From Flavobacterium sp. 9R (GTDB lineage: Bacteria > Bacteroidota > Bacteroidia > Flavobacteriales > Flavobacteriaceae), in the NCBI RefSeq assembly GCF_902506345.1, contig NZ_LR733413.1, positions 1,769,637-1,833,636 on the forward strand: a stretch of 64,000 nt of DNA, in the 5' to 3' direction. Each line of letters starts with the position of its first letter. Position 1 is the stretch's first letter. Both the position numbers and the translations under genes were made by a program. The notes beneath the pieces were generated by a model. That model ran no database searches. It was not told the origin of the DNA and worked only from the letters and a program-made list of their open reading frames with translations. Below are positions 23,850 to 32,600 of the stretch, piece after piece.

Positions 23850-26032
23850 TGAAACAACAAATAAAATACTTTTGGATTCTATTATTGGTCAGTAGCACTA
23901 TGCTATCTGCTTCCTCTACACAAATCATCGACAGTATTTCTATTTATCATAATTTATCACAATACAATTTCAAAATTCACAATTACGAGAAAGCCCTTCA
24001 TTTTGCAAATAAATCGCTAAAATACAGCCAAACTACCAAAAATATCGAAGCACAAATCGAAAGAAACTTTGTACTTGGTAAGCTGTATTTTGATTTAAAA
24101 AAATACAATGAGGCTCAGAATTATTTTGAACAAAGCTGTCAACTGAACACCAAAAACCCAGCGGATTTCAATAAATTCAAAGCCATCTATTTTGAAGGGT
24201 ATTGTGCTATTGAAAAAAAAGATTGGAACAAAGCATCCCTTTCATTTGCAAAAGCGGACAATTTACCAATTACGCCCGCACTCAAAAAAAAGGTCAACTT
24301 ATTGCTTTTAAGAAAGGCAAAACTATATTTCAGCAACAATCAATACGATATTGCTTCTGTCAATTTCGACAGAGTTCTTTCAAATTCAGACCCTGCTACT
24401 GAAAAAAACAATATAGAAGCAGTCTATCTATATACTGGAATTATAACACTACAAAACAAACAATATCCAGAAGCACTTGCCCTTTTGGAAAAAGCTTTGG
24501 CTTTGAACAAAACCACCAAAAACCTAAAAAGTAAGGAAAACATCCTGCTACAACTCAGCAAATGCTACAAAGGAATGCGCAATTTTGACCAAGCCTATTC
24601 TTACTTGGAAGAATATCATTTACTCAAAATGCATTTGGCCGAAATCATCAACGCAAAGCAAAATCAAGAAAACTTCAAACAATTCAAGCGTGATGAAGCA
24701 TACAAAGCCATCATAAAGAAGAACAAAGAGCAACAACAAGCAGAAGATGCTAATAAGTATTCTAAGCTAATCAATATTTTAGCTATTGCACTAATCACGA
24801 TTTTGTCACTTTTGAGTTTGTCCCTGTACAAAAACAACATCATCAGAAATGAAAGCAACAAGCTCTTAAAGGAAAAAAATCAAGAATTAATCATTGCAAA
24901 AAACAATGCAGAAAAAGCTTCTAAAGCCAGAGCTGAATTCCTTTCGACTGTAAGTCACGAATTGCGAACACCTCTTAATGCCATCAACGGAATCACCCAT
25001 TTGTTACTAGAGGAAAAACCAAAAAAATCGCAGTTGAATTATTTGGCATCACTTCAATTTTCAGGAAATTACTTAGCCACTTTTATCAATGAAATTCTTG
25101 AAATCAACAAAATCGAGTCCAATAAAATTGAACTAGAGAACATCTCGTTTCACCTAAAAGAGCTATTAGAAAATATTCAAAGCTCGTTGAACAAATTTGC
25201 ATTGACCAACAACAATGCATTCAACTTAGAATTTGATAACAATATTCCGAATTATCTCATAGGCGACCCCACAAAACTTTCGCAAGTGTTTTTGAATTTA
25301 ATCAATAATGCTTTAAAATTTACCCACGACGGAACGGTCACAATTGTAGCCAATTTGATTAAAATTAAAGACGACAAAGCCAAAATCAATTTTCAAATTA
25401 TCGATACTGGAATTGGAATCCCACAGGATAAACTCGAATTAGTCTTTGAAAACTTCTCTCAAGGCTCGGTAGAAATCAACAGAAAATACGGTGGAACAGG
25501 ATTAGGATTAACCATTGTAAAAAAGCTAGTCAAAGTCTTGGGTGGAAAAATAAAGCTGGTGAGTGAAGAAGGAAAAGGGTCTACATTTTCATTTAGCTTA
25601 CCATTTACAATAGCAAAAAGTTTAGAGGAAGCTACAGAAAAAGTAGTAAATTATGATGAAGAACAATTCAGAAGCAAAAAAATATTATTGGTAGAAGACA
25701 ACAAAATCAACCAAATGATTACCAAGAAAATGCTTGAGAATAAAGGAATTGTTTGCATCATTATAGACAATGGTGAAGATGCAGTCAAATTGATGCACAA
25801 CCACGAATATGACTTGGTCTTAATGGATGTGCACTTACCTGGAATTAATGGCACCGAAGCCACCAAACAGATTCGAGAATTTGATAATACTGTACCAATT
25901 ATCGCCTTGACAGCAATTTCACTAGACGAAAATAGAGAAACACTACTTTCTTACGGTATGAATGATGTGATTACCAAACCATTCATACCAGAAGAATTTT
26001 ACACTATCATATCAAAATACATTGCTAATTAA
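23849..26032 (+). CDS. TPR-containing hybrid sensor histidine kinase
   Basis: The 727-residue protein has a signal peptide, an exported TPR region (about residues 30-280, repeats such as YEKALHFANKSLKYSQ and YPEALALLEKALALN), and one membrane segment near residues 306-326. A short coiled coil leads into the kinase core with phospho-acceptor His370 in STVSHELRTPLNAI, then the ATPase (NLINNALKFTHDG, DTGIGIPQ, GTGLGLTIVKKL) and a C-terminal receiver domain with Asp660 in LVLMDVHLPG and Lys in VITKPF. It has no output domain and no separate regulator beside it, so phosphate must pass to an unlinked protein. The start codon overlaps the gap stop by one base. Confidence 0.93.
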   Translation: MKQQIKYFWILLLVSSTMLSASSTQIIDSISIYHNLSQYNFKIHNYEKALHFANKSLKYSQTTKNIEAQIERNFVLGKLYFDLKKYNEAQNYFEQSCQLNTKNPADFNKFKAIYFEGYCAIEKKDWNKASLSFAKADNLPITPALKKKVNLLLLRKAKLYFSNNQYDIASVNFDRVLSNSDPATEKNNIEAVYLYTGIITLQNKQYPEALALLEKALALNKTTKNLKSKENILLQLSKCYKGMRNFDQAYSYLEEYHLLKMHLAEIINAKQNQENFKQFKRDEAYKAIIKKNKEQQQAEDANKYSKLINILAIALITILSLLSLSLYKNNIIRNESNKLLKEKNQELIIAKNNAEKASKARAEFLSTVSHELRTPLNAINGITHLLLEEKPKKSQLNYLASLQFSGNYLATFINEILEINKIESNKIELENISFHLKELLENIQSSLNKFALTNNNAFNLEFDNNIPNYLIGDPTKLSQVFLNLINNALKFTHDGTVTIVANLIKIKDDKAKINFQIIDTGIGIPQDKLELVFENFSQGSVEINRKYGGTGLGLTIVKKLVKVLGGKIKLVSEEGKGSTFSFSLPFTIAKSLEEATEKVVNYDEEQFRSKKILLVEDNKINQMITKKMLENKGIVCIIIDNGEDAVKLMHNHEYDLVLMDVHLPGINGTEATKQIREFDNTVPIIALTAISLDENRETLLSYGMNDVITKPFIPEEFYTIISKYIAN

Positions 26033-26841
26033 TAGGTCAGAATCAATTCTCTAATTAATTGTCTGACTTTAGGCTCAGCACCTTTGGCTGCCTCGAGGAC
26101 TTCGTCGTGTGAAATGGTATCAATACTATCTGCATCCCCCATATCAGTTATAACCGAAACACCAAAAGTCTCGACCTCCATATGGCGAGCAACGATAACC
26201 TCGGGTACGGTTGACATTCCGACACAATCAGCGCCTAGAATTTTTACCATTTTATATTCAGCCAACGTTTCAAAAGTAGGGCCTTGCAAACCTAAATATA
26301 TTCCGATATGCACTTTGATGGCTAATTGTTCCGCCAATGAAGAAGCGTGAGCAATCATTTTTCGGCTATACGGTTCACTCATATTGACAAAACGTGGACC
26401 AAAACGTTCGTCATTTTTCCCACGTAAAGGATGCTCTGGCAAGAAATTAATATGGTCTTTCAACACCACTATCGAACCCACTTGATACTCAGAATTTACT
26501 CCTCCCGAAGCATTAGAAACAATCAATTTGGTAATGCCTAAATATTTCATCACACGAACAGGAAACGTCACTTCCTTCATTGAATAGCCTTCATAAAAAT
26601 GGAAGCGCCCTTGCATCGCCACTACCTTTTTGTCACCAATTGTTCCAAATACCAAGGCGCCTTTATGACCTTGTACTGTTGATACTGGAAAATTTGGGAT
26701 TTCGGTATACGGCAACGTGTACACAATTTCCATTTCTTCTGTAAAACTTCCTAAGCCTGAGCCTAAAATCACCCCATACTCAGGTGCAAAATTGATTTTA
26801 TTTTGAATAAAACTAACGGTTTCTTGAACTTGTTCCCACAT
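26029..26841 (-). CDS. Purine nucleoside phosphorylase
   Basis: Cleaves purine nucleosides with phosphate in nucleoside salvage. The 270-residue protein is of the trimeric PNP class: YGVILGSGLGSF with the phosphate-binding Ser, VQGHKGALVFG, MQGRFHFYEGYSM, LIVSNASGGVNSEY, YLGLQGPTFETLAEYKM and GMSTVPEVIVARHM, and a late VITDMGD where the base-recognition Asn/Asp lies. The start overlaps the end of lpxK by 29 bases, so both are probably one transcript. The 3' end overlaps the end of the convergent histidine kinase gene by four bases. Confidence 0.95.
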   Translation of the reverse strand: MWEQVQETVSFIQNKINFAPEYGVILGSGLGSFTEEMEIVYTLPYTEIPNFPVSTVQGHKGALVFGTIGDKKVVAMQGRFHFYEGYSMKEVTFPVRVMKYLGITKLIVSNASGGVNSEYQVGSIVVLKDHINFLPEHPLRGKNDERFGPRFVNMSEPYSRKMIAHASSLAEQLAIKVHIGIYLGLQGPTFETLAEYKMVKILGADCVGMSTVPEVIVARHMEVETFGVSVITDMGDADSIDTISHDEVLEAAKGAEPKVRQLIRELILTY

Positions 26842-27838
26842 AATCTAAAATGGTTTGGTCGAATTCTTTTTCATTACTGATAAAAGAACTACGAATTGGT
26901 AAATAATACAATTGTTCAGAAAGAATGGAATCTTTCAATCTAACATAATCTTTTTCGGTGGTAATAATCTTTCTACCCTTGGCTTGCTTTTGAATAGCCG
27001 TAATTTCGTTTTCGCTAAAATGGTGATGATCTGGAAATGTCAAACATTCATCATCCTCTGCTTTGAGATGCTCAAAAAAAGATTCTGGTTTTGCAATTCC
27101 TGCCAAAAGCAATTTGGATTCATTTTCTAAATCGGCCAATTTTAGCTTGGTCTCTTTTGAGTAAACCGAATCCTCATAATCAATAAAGGTAAAATATAAT
27201 TGCTGATTATCGGCTAACTTGAGTTGGTTTTTTATCCTTATTTGTTCCGAAGTAGGAAGGTTTTTTGGACATTTGGTTACCACCACAATCGCTGCTCTTT
27301 GCCCCCCCCTTCTACTCTCTCTTAAGTTTCCTGTTGGCAATATATAATCATTAGCATAAATATCTCCGTAAGCCGTTAATAGAATATAAAAACCTGCTTT
27401 TACTTTGCGGTGTTGATAAGCATCATCTAACAAAATAATTTCAGGAGATTTTTTTTGAGACAACAATTGCTCTATACCATTTTTCCTGTCAGCGTCTACA
27501 GCTACTTGAATAGCAGGAAACTTTTGAAAAAACTGAAAAGGTTCATCTCCCAAAATCGCTGCATTTACAGATGAATCCGCTAGTAGAAAACCTTTAGATT
27601 GTCGCTTGTACCCACGACTCAAAGTTGCCACACTATATTTGTTTGAAAGCAACCGAATCAAATATTCAATTTGAGGCGTTTTGCCCGTTCCGCCAACACT
27701 TAAATTACCAACAGCTATAATGGGTATTGAAAACGAATACGATTTTAAAAATCCGATATCAAAAAGAAAATTTCGGATAGTAGTAATAAAGCCATATACA
27801 ACAGCAAAAGGAAAAAGTAATATTCGGAGTAATTTCAT
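26813..27838 (-). CDS. lpxK: Tetraacyldisaccharide 4'-kinase
   Basis: Phosphorylates the 4' position of the lipid A precursor at the inner membrane. The 341-residue protein has an N-terminal hydrophobic stretch, the P-loop VGNLSVGGTGKTPQIEYL near residues 43-60, TLSRGYKRQSKG, GDEPFQFFQKFP, IILLDDAYQHRKVK and the C-terminal FPDHHHFSENE and TEKDYVRLKD. All conserved LpxK segments are present. It overlaps the start of the phosphorylase gene; this lpxK-PNP pairing is frequent in Flavobacteria. Confidence 0.95.
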   Translation of the reverse strand: MKLLRILLFPFAVVYGFITTIRNFLFDIGFLKSYSFSIPIIAVGNLSVGGTGKTPQIEYLIRLLSNKYSVATLSRGYKRQSKGFLLADSSVNAAILGDEPFQFFQKFPAIQVAVDADRKNGIEQLLSQKKSPEIILLDDAYQHRKVKAGFYILLTAYGDIYANDYILPTGNLRESRRGGQRAAIVVVTKCPKNLPTSEQIRIKNQLKLADNQQLYFTFIDYEDSVYSKETKLKLADLENESKLLLAGIAKPESFFEHLKAEDDECLTFPDHHHFSENEITAIQKQAKGRKIITTEKDYVRLKDSILSEQLYYLPIRSSFISNEKEFDQTILDYVGTSSRNR

Positions 27839-27893
27839 ACTACGAAATTATAACAAATTGAGCATTTGAGACGCATCATCTAAGAAAAAGTCA

Positions 27894-28634
27894 TTACTTA
27901 TTATTCTCACGAATTAACTCGAGATATGCTTTTTGTTTCTTGAGTAAAAAATCCAACAATGTCAATTCGTCTTTGTTTATAAAAACTATTTTTGATTCAG
28001 GGTCTTCTTTGCAATAGCTTAAGAAATTATCTATTTCATTTTTCTGAAGACCAAGCTTCTGCTTATAAAAAGACTCGTCAATACTAGCTTTAGCATAAGC
28101 TATAAAATCTTCCTCAGGCTGTTTTTTTTGTTTTGGGTTGTCTGGATTTTTGAAAAGACTGATTATTTTTCTTCCAATTTCCATAAAATCCATACCGTTG
28201 GTAATGGTACCATCATATACATTTGGGTTTTTCGGATTTGCAGCCTCTTTAGAAATTCGAGCTGCAGCCGCTTGCTCATATGTAAACTTAGGGACATTTA
28301 ATTTGGTGTTTTTAACGACTACTTCATCCAATTCGATAGCTGACTTAATGAGGCTAACCTTCCATTGTTTCATCTGAAAGTACTCTGGAACAACAACCAC
28401 CTTTTTAAAAACATACTCTTTCGAATAAAACGCTAAAACGTCTTTGCTTTTGGCGGAAATAGCGAAAAAACCGCGACTATCGGTTTTGGTACTTTGCTCT
28501 GAAGTCAAATTGATTACTTCGATTCCGCTAACTGCCAATGTATCGCACATCACTTTTCCTTTCAACAGATTAGTGGTTTGTGCCTTTCCAAAAGAGAAAA
28601 ATAAAAGTCCAAAAACAATGGCCAGTTGCTTCAT
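27894..28634 (-). CDS. Exported protein with carboxypeptidase-regulatory-like domain
   Basis: The 246-residue protein has a signal peptide (LAIVFGLLFFSFGKAQ, cleavage after GKA) and then a carboxypeptidase D regulatory-like beta-sandwich: LLKGKVMCDTLAVSGIEVIN, STKTDSRGFFAISAKSKDVL and FKKVVVVPEY. Such domains usually precede TonB-dependent barrels, but here the rest (about residues 120-246) is helical and charged with no barrel. It is probably periplasmic or surface-exposed. Function is unknown. It lies 55 bases upstream of lpxK on the same strand. Confidence 0.75.
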   Translation of the reverse strand: MKQLAIVFGLLFFSFGKAQTTNLLKGKVMCDTLAVSGIEVINLTSEQSTKTDSRGFFAISAKSKDVLAFYSKEYVFKKVVVVPEYFQMKQWKVSLIKSAIELDEVVVKNTKLNVPKFTYEQAAAARISKEAANPKNPNVYDGTITNGMDFMEIGRKIISLFKNPDNPKQKKQPEEDFIAYAKASIDESFYKQKLGLQKNEIDNFLSYCKEDPESKIVFINKDELTLLDFLLKKQKAYLELIRENNK

Positions 28635-28792
28635 AATTACATAAAAATTAGACTACAAAAATACCCAATTATCATTCTGTCTTTCAAAAACTATCCTAAT
28701 TTACTGTTAATGAATATTTAAATTTTATTCTTAGACGAAAAAAGAGAACAAATAGCCCTTTGATAATTATTCAATAAAAAAACTAAAAAGAG

Positions 28793-28800
28793 TATATTTG
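28793..28800 (+). promoter_or_regulatory. Candidate -7 box of the Nif3-like gene
   Basis: TATATTTG, an exact TAnnTTTG match, 64 bases before the start codon in the divergent intergenic region. Confidence 0.4.
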
Positions 28801-28863
28801 TTAGGCTTTTCAAGTACTCACAACTGAAAACAAAATCAATCTAATACTCAAAATTTCTTTTGA

Positions 28864-29979
28864 ATGAAAATAAAACAAATCCTTGCTTTACTTGAAGAAA
28901 TGGCGCCACTAGGTTATGCCGAAGATTTCGACAATGTAGGCTTATTAGTTGGTGACCAAGATGCTGAAACTACGGGTGTTTTGGTTTGTCACGACGCCTT
29001 AGAAAATGTAATTACAGAAGCCATCAATAAAAATTGCAATTTGGTTGTTTGCTTTCACCCCATTCTTTTTTCGGGCATTAAAAAAATTACAGGCAAAAAT
29101 TATGTTGAAAAAGCAATTCTAAAAGCAATTAAAAATGACATTGCCATATATGCCGTTCATACCGCTTTAGACAATCATCCTGAAGGCGTAAATCAAATCT
29201 TCTGCGATGCCTTGGGCTTGTCGAACACCAAAATATTGGTTCCCAAACAAAACTATATTCGCAAATTAGTTACCTACACGATAAGAGAAAATGCAGATGC
29301 CGTTCGAAACGCTTTGTTTCAAGCAGGCGCAGGAAGCATTGGTAATTATGATAATTGTAGTTTTAATTCAGAAGGCACTTTCACTTATCTAGGCAACGAA
29401 AATAGCAATCCCGTGGTAGGACAAAAAGGCGTTTTATCAACAGGAACTGAAACTAAAATAGAAGTTGTTTTTGAAAAACATTTGCAGTCAAAAATTTTAA
29501 AAGCATTATTTACTACTCATATCTACGAAGAAGTAGCTTACGAAATTTATGATTTGCAAAACAATTACCAAAAGATTGGACTAGGAATGGTCGGTGAACT
29601 AGAAGAACCGATGGAGGAATCTTCCTTTTTGCATTTTATAAAAGAAAAAATGCAAGCAGAGGGCATTCGACATTCGGCATTTTTGGGTCGTCCCATCAAA
29701 AAAGTAGCCGTTTTGGGTGGTGCAGGAAGTTTTGCCATTTCACAAGCCATTCAGGCAGGAGCCGATGCCTATTTGACCGCAGATTTGAAATATCATCAGT
29801 TTTATGAAGCAGAAAATCGAATACTTTTAGCAGATATCGGACATTTTGAAAGCGAACGTTATACAAAAAATTATATTGTTGAGTATCTTCGAAAAAAAAT
29901 CCTTAATTTTGCACCCGTCTCGCTACCAAGCGGAATCATTTTATCAGAAGAAAATACAAATCCAGTTAAGTACTTATAG
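28864..29979 (+). CDS. Nif3-like dinuclear metal-centre protein
   Basis: The 371-residue protein is the long form of the NIF3/DUF34 family (YqfO type), with an inserted domain between two halves of the Nif3 core. Metal-ligand segments are VCFHPILFSGIKKI and YAVHTALDNHPEGVN in the first half and LADIGHFESERYTKN near the end. The middle (about residues 125-235) is the inserted ferredoxin-like domain. It forms hexameric rings in known structures; GTP cyclohydrolase and metal-insertion roles have been proposed but none is settled. The next gene starts three bases after its stop, a pairing common in Bacteroidetes. Confidence 0.93.
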   Translation: MKIKQILALLEEMAPLGYAEDFDNVGLLVGDQDAETTGVLVCHDALENVITEAINKNCNLVVCFHPILFSGIKKITGKNYVEKAILKAIKNDIAIYAVHTALDNHPEGVNQIFCDALGLSNTKILVPKQNYIRKLVTYTIRENADAVRNALFQAGAGSIGNYDNCSFNSEGTFTYLGNENSNPVVGQKGVLSTGTETKIEVVFEKHLQSKILKALFTTHIYEEVAYEIYDLQNNYQKIGLGMVGELEEPMEESSFLHFIKEKMQAEGIRHSAFLGRPIKKVAVLGGAGSFAISQAIQAGADAYLTADLKYHQFYEAENRILLADIGHFESERYTKNYIVEYLRKKILNFAPVSLPSGIILSEENTNPVKYL

Positions 29980-29982
29980 AAT

Positions 29983-30762
29983 ATGGCTACTACGAAAGAA
30001 TTAAGTGTTGAAGAAAAGTTAAGAGCAATCTACGATTTACAACTTATTGACTCAAGAATTGACGAAATTAGAAACGTAAGAGGAGAGCTTCCTTTAGAGG
30101 TGGAAGATTTAGAAGACGAAGTTGCAGGTTTGAGCACTCGTACCGAAAAATTAAAAGCAGATCTTGAGGTTATCGAAGACTTGATTAAAGTAAAGAAAAA
30201 TGCCATCGATGAGCACAAAGAAGCGATTAAAAAATACACCAAACAACAAGAAACGGTTCGTAACAATCGTGAATTCAATTCTTTGACAAAAGAAGTAGAG
30301 TTTCAAGAATTAGAAATTCAATTGGCTGAAAAGCAAATCAAAGAAATGAAAGCTTCTATCGAACACAAAAAAGAAGTTATCACTAATTCTAGAGAAAAAT
30401 TAGAAGCTAAAACTTCTCATTTAAAACATAAAAAATCAGAGTTAGAAGCTATTATGGCTGAAACTCAAAAAGAAGAGCAATTTTTAACTGAAAAATCTGC
30501 GGAATATCAAGCGAATATTGAACCACGTCTTTTGTCTGCTTACAACAGAATCAGAAGCAGCGTTCGTAACGGATTAGCGGTAGTTTCTATTGAAAGAGGA
30601 GCGTCTGCAGGTTCATTCTTCACTATTCCACCACAAACGCAAGTTGAAATTGCTGCAAGAAAGAAAATCATCATCGATGAGCACTCAGGAAGAATCTTGG
30701 TTGATAGTGTCCTTGCTGAGGAAGAAAGAGAAAAAATGGAACAATTGTTCTCAACAATCTAA
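29983..30762 (+). CDS. Coiled-coil protein of the C4 zinc-ribbon family, cysteines absent
   Basis: The 259-residue protein is a long coiled coil (about residues 25-180: repeated ELEIQLAEKQIKEMK-type heptads), followed by a short conserved end. The end matches the zinc-ribbon domain of the DUF164/CT398 family (IPPQTQVEIAARKKI, HSGRILVD), but the ligands are gone. RGACGGC-like is RGASAGSFF here, and CExCGRIL-like is DEHSGRILV. No zinc can be bound by the usual four Cys. Family members may aid flagellar or secretion assembly or peptide release, but no role is established. It lies three bases after the Nif3-like gene, with a terminator behind. Confidence 0.85.
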   Translation: MATTKELSVEEKLRAIYDLQLIDSRIDEIRNVRGELPLEVEDLEDEVAGLSTRTEKLKADLEVIEDLIKVKKNAIDEHKEAIKKYTKQQETVRNNREFNSLTKEVEFQELEIQLAEKQIKEMKASIEHKKEVITNSREKLEAKTSHLKHKKSELEAIMAETQKEEQFLTEKSAEYQANIEPRLLSAYNRIRSSVRNGLAVVSIERGASAGSFFTIPPQTQVEIAARKKIIIDEHSGRILVDSVLAEEEREKMEQLFSTI

Positions 30763-30769
30763 ATCTAAC

Positions 30770-30796
30770 AAGCCTCCTTTTTAGGAGGCTTTTTTG
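30770..30796 (+). terminator. Intrinsic terminator after the zinc-ribbon family gene
   Basis: AGCCTCC (30771-30777) pairs with GGAGGCT (30784-30790) around a 6-base loop, followed by six T. It ends the Nif3/zinc-ribbon transcript; the hydrolase gene begins three bases later. Confidence 0.9.
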
Positions 30797-30798
30797 AT

Positions 30799-31650
30799 AT
30801 GAAAAAAACCGCACTTTATCTTTATATCAAATTCTTAGGTTTAGGTCTAAATCTACTAAGTTTTGCGTTCCCAAAAAAAGCAACCAAAATTGCTTATGGT
30901 TTATTTAGTGAACCAAGAGCTGGGAAACTAAATAACGAACAACTTCCTGAGATTCTACAACAGGCGCAATCCGAAAAAATAAGTTATGAAGACTCTTTCT
31001 TTCAAACCTATACTTGGAAAGGGAATGACACTATAATTTTATTAGTTCACGGATGGGAAAGCAATGCTTCTCGTTGGGAAAAATTATTACCGTTCCTAAA
31101 AAAGTCTGGTAGCACCATTGTCGCTATTGACGCACCCGCCCACGGTCTCTCTAGCGGTAAAGAATTTAGTATTCCACAATATGCAGCATTCATTCATCTT
31201 GCAGTTCAGAAATTCAATCCAGATTACCTTATTGGTCATTCCATTGGAGGCCAAACGTGTTTGTATTACCAATCGATGTATCAAAACAAAGCGATAAAAA
31301 AAATGGTGATTTTAGGTACTCCAAGTGATTTTACCATTATACTTTCGAATTTTATCAAATTATTGCGACTCAATACTACCATTGCTAAAAATATCGAGAA
31401 TCATTATTTAAACCATTTTAAGTTAGACATTCATCAATTCTCAAGTCAACTGTTTGCTAAAAAAGTGGATACAAAAGGTTTTATTGCGCACGATACATTA
31501 GACCCTGTGGTAAAAATTGCAGAAGCTAAAAAAATTGCTTCCACTTGGAAAGATGCCATTTTCTATGAAACTAATGGTTTGGGACACAGTATGCACGACA
31601 ACCAACTGTATCATAAAGTAAGTGATTTTTTATTCGAAAAAGAAAGCTAA
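30799..31650 (+). CDS. Alpha/beta hydrolase
   Basis: The 283-residue protein has an alpha/beta-hydrolase core: the oxyanion region LLVHGWESNASRWEKLLPFL near residue 76, AIDAPAHGLSSG, the nucleophile elbow YLIGHSIGGQT (GxSxG), an acid in the segment HDTLDPVVK and the catalytic His in GLGHSMH. The N-terminus has a hydrophobic stretch (LYIKFLGLGLNLLSFAF), which may anchor it to the membrane. The substrate is not deducible. It starts directly after the terminator of the previous gene, so it either has a very short leader or depends on read-through. Confidence 0.88.
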   Translation: MKKTALYLYIKFLGLGLNLLSFAFPKKATKIAYGLFSEPRAGKLNNEQLPEILQQAQSEKISYEDSFFQTYTWKGNDTIILLVHGWESNASRWEKLLPFLKKSGSTIVAIDAPAHGLSSGKEFSIPQYAAFIHLAVQKFNPDYLIGHSIGGQTCLYYQSMYQNKAIKKMVILGTPSDFTIILSNFIKLLRLNTTIAKNIENHYLNHFKLDIHQFSSQLFAKKVDTKGFIAHDTLDPVVKIAEAKKIASTWKDAIFYETNGLGHSMHDNQLYHKVSDFLFEKES

Positions 31651-31737
31651 GAATCCTCCCAACAAACAATTTTAATTATAAAAACAAACAATTGTATTAG
31701 TATCATAAACTGCTATTCAATTTTGTATTTTTGCATT

Positions 31738-32556
31738 ATGGAAGAAAATCTAAAACGACTCAATAAATTCATTGGCGAAACAGGATATTGTTCTCGTCGT
31801 GAAGCCGATAAACTAATCGAAGAAGGCCGCGTAACTATTAATGGTGTGGTTCCTGAAATGGGAACCAAAGTTTCGCCTCAAGATGAAGTACGCATAGACG
31901 GAAAATTGATTACTGAAAAACACGAAAAATTAGTGTACTTGGCTTTCAACAAACCCGTAGGCATTGAGTGCACAACCAATCTAGAAGTTCGTAACAATAT
32001 CGTAGATTACATTAATTACCCAAAGCGTATTTTTCCTATTGGCCGATTGGATAAAGCCAGTGAAGGCTTAATTTTTATGACCAATGACGGAGATATTGTG
32101 AACAAAATTTTGCGTGCTAGAAACAACCACGAGAAAGAATATACAGTTACTGTAAACAAACCCATAACCGACCGTTTCATTCAAAGAATGGGTAACGGTA
32201 TTCCGATTTTGGAAACAGTAACTCGCAAATGCAAAGTAGAGCAAATCAGTAAATACACCTTCAAAATTATTTTAACACAAGGCTTAAATCGTCAAATACG
32301 AAGAATGTGCGAATATTTAGGCTATGAAGTAACTGCTTTGAAACGAATCCGAATCATTAATATCTCATTGGATATTCCAGTAGGACGCTACAGAGATTTA
32401 ACCGATGCCGAAATCAAGGAACTCAATACACTAATTGAACCTTCAAGTAAAACAGAAGAAGCCAGCTTACCCAAAGCTAAAGCTGAAGCTCCAAAACGAA
32501 GAGCCGAGTTCATCAAAAAAGACGACCCTAGATTTAAGAAAAGAGGAGAATACTAA
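31738..32556 (+). CDS. rluF: 23S rRNA pseudouridine synthase, RluF/RluB type
   Basis: Converts specific uridines of rRNA to pseudouridine. From ATG 31738 the protein has 272 residues: an S4 RNA-binding domain ([20 protein letters not shown], then EGRVTINGV), and the RsuA-type catalytic domain with the Asp in [16 protein letters not shown] and the late segment [25 protein letters not shown] after FNKPV fits the RluF rather than RsuA subfamily. A Lys/Arg-rich tail of about 40 residues follows. An in-frame ATG at 31723 would add five unconserved residues. Confidence 0.92.
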   Translation: MEENLKRLNKFIGETGYCSRREADKLIEEGRVTINGVVPEMGTKVSPQDEVRIDGKLITEKHEKLVYLAFNKPVGIECTTNLEVRNNIVDYINYPKRIFPIGRLDKASEGLIFMTNDGDIVNKILRARNNHEKEYTVTVNKPITDRFIQRMGNGIPILETVTRKCKVEQISKYTFKIILTQGLNRQIRRMCEYLGYEVTALKRIRIINISLDIPVGRYRDLTDAEIKELNTLIEPSSKTEEASLPKAKAEAPKRRAEFIKKDDPRFKKRGEY

Positions 32557-32560
32557 ATAG

Positions 32561-32588
32561 AAAACCCAAGATAAATGTCTTGGGTTTT
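32561..32588. terminator. Bidirectional terminator between rluF and the DUF4173 gene
   Basis: AAAACCCAAGA (32561-32571) pairs with TCTTGGGTTTT (32578-32588) around a 6-base loop, so both strands end in a T run. It lies between convergent genes, 5 bases after rluF and 13 from the stop of the opposing gene. Confidence 0.85.
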
Positions 32589-32600
32589 ATTATTTATGTC

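Noticed and set aside
31726-31733. TATTTTTG, an exact -7 box in front of rluF
   Set aside because: It ends only four bases before the start codon, so a transcript from it would begin inside the gene; probably chance in AT-rich DNA.
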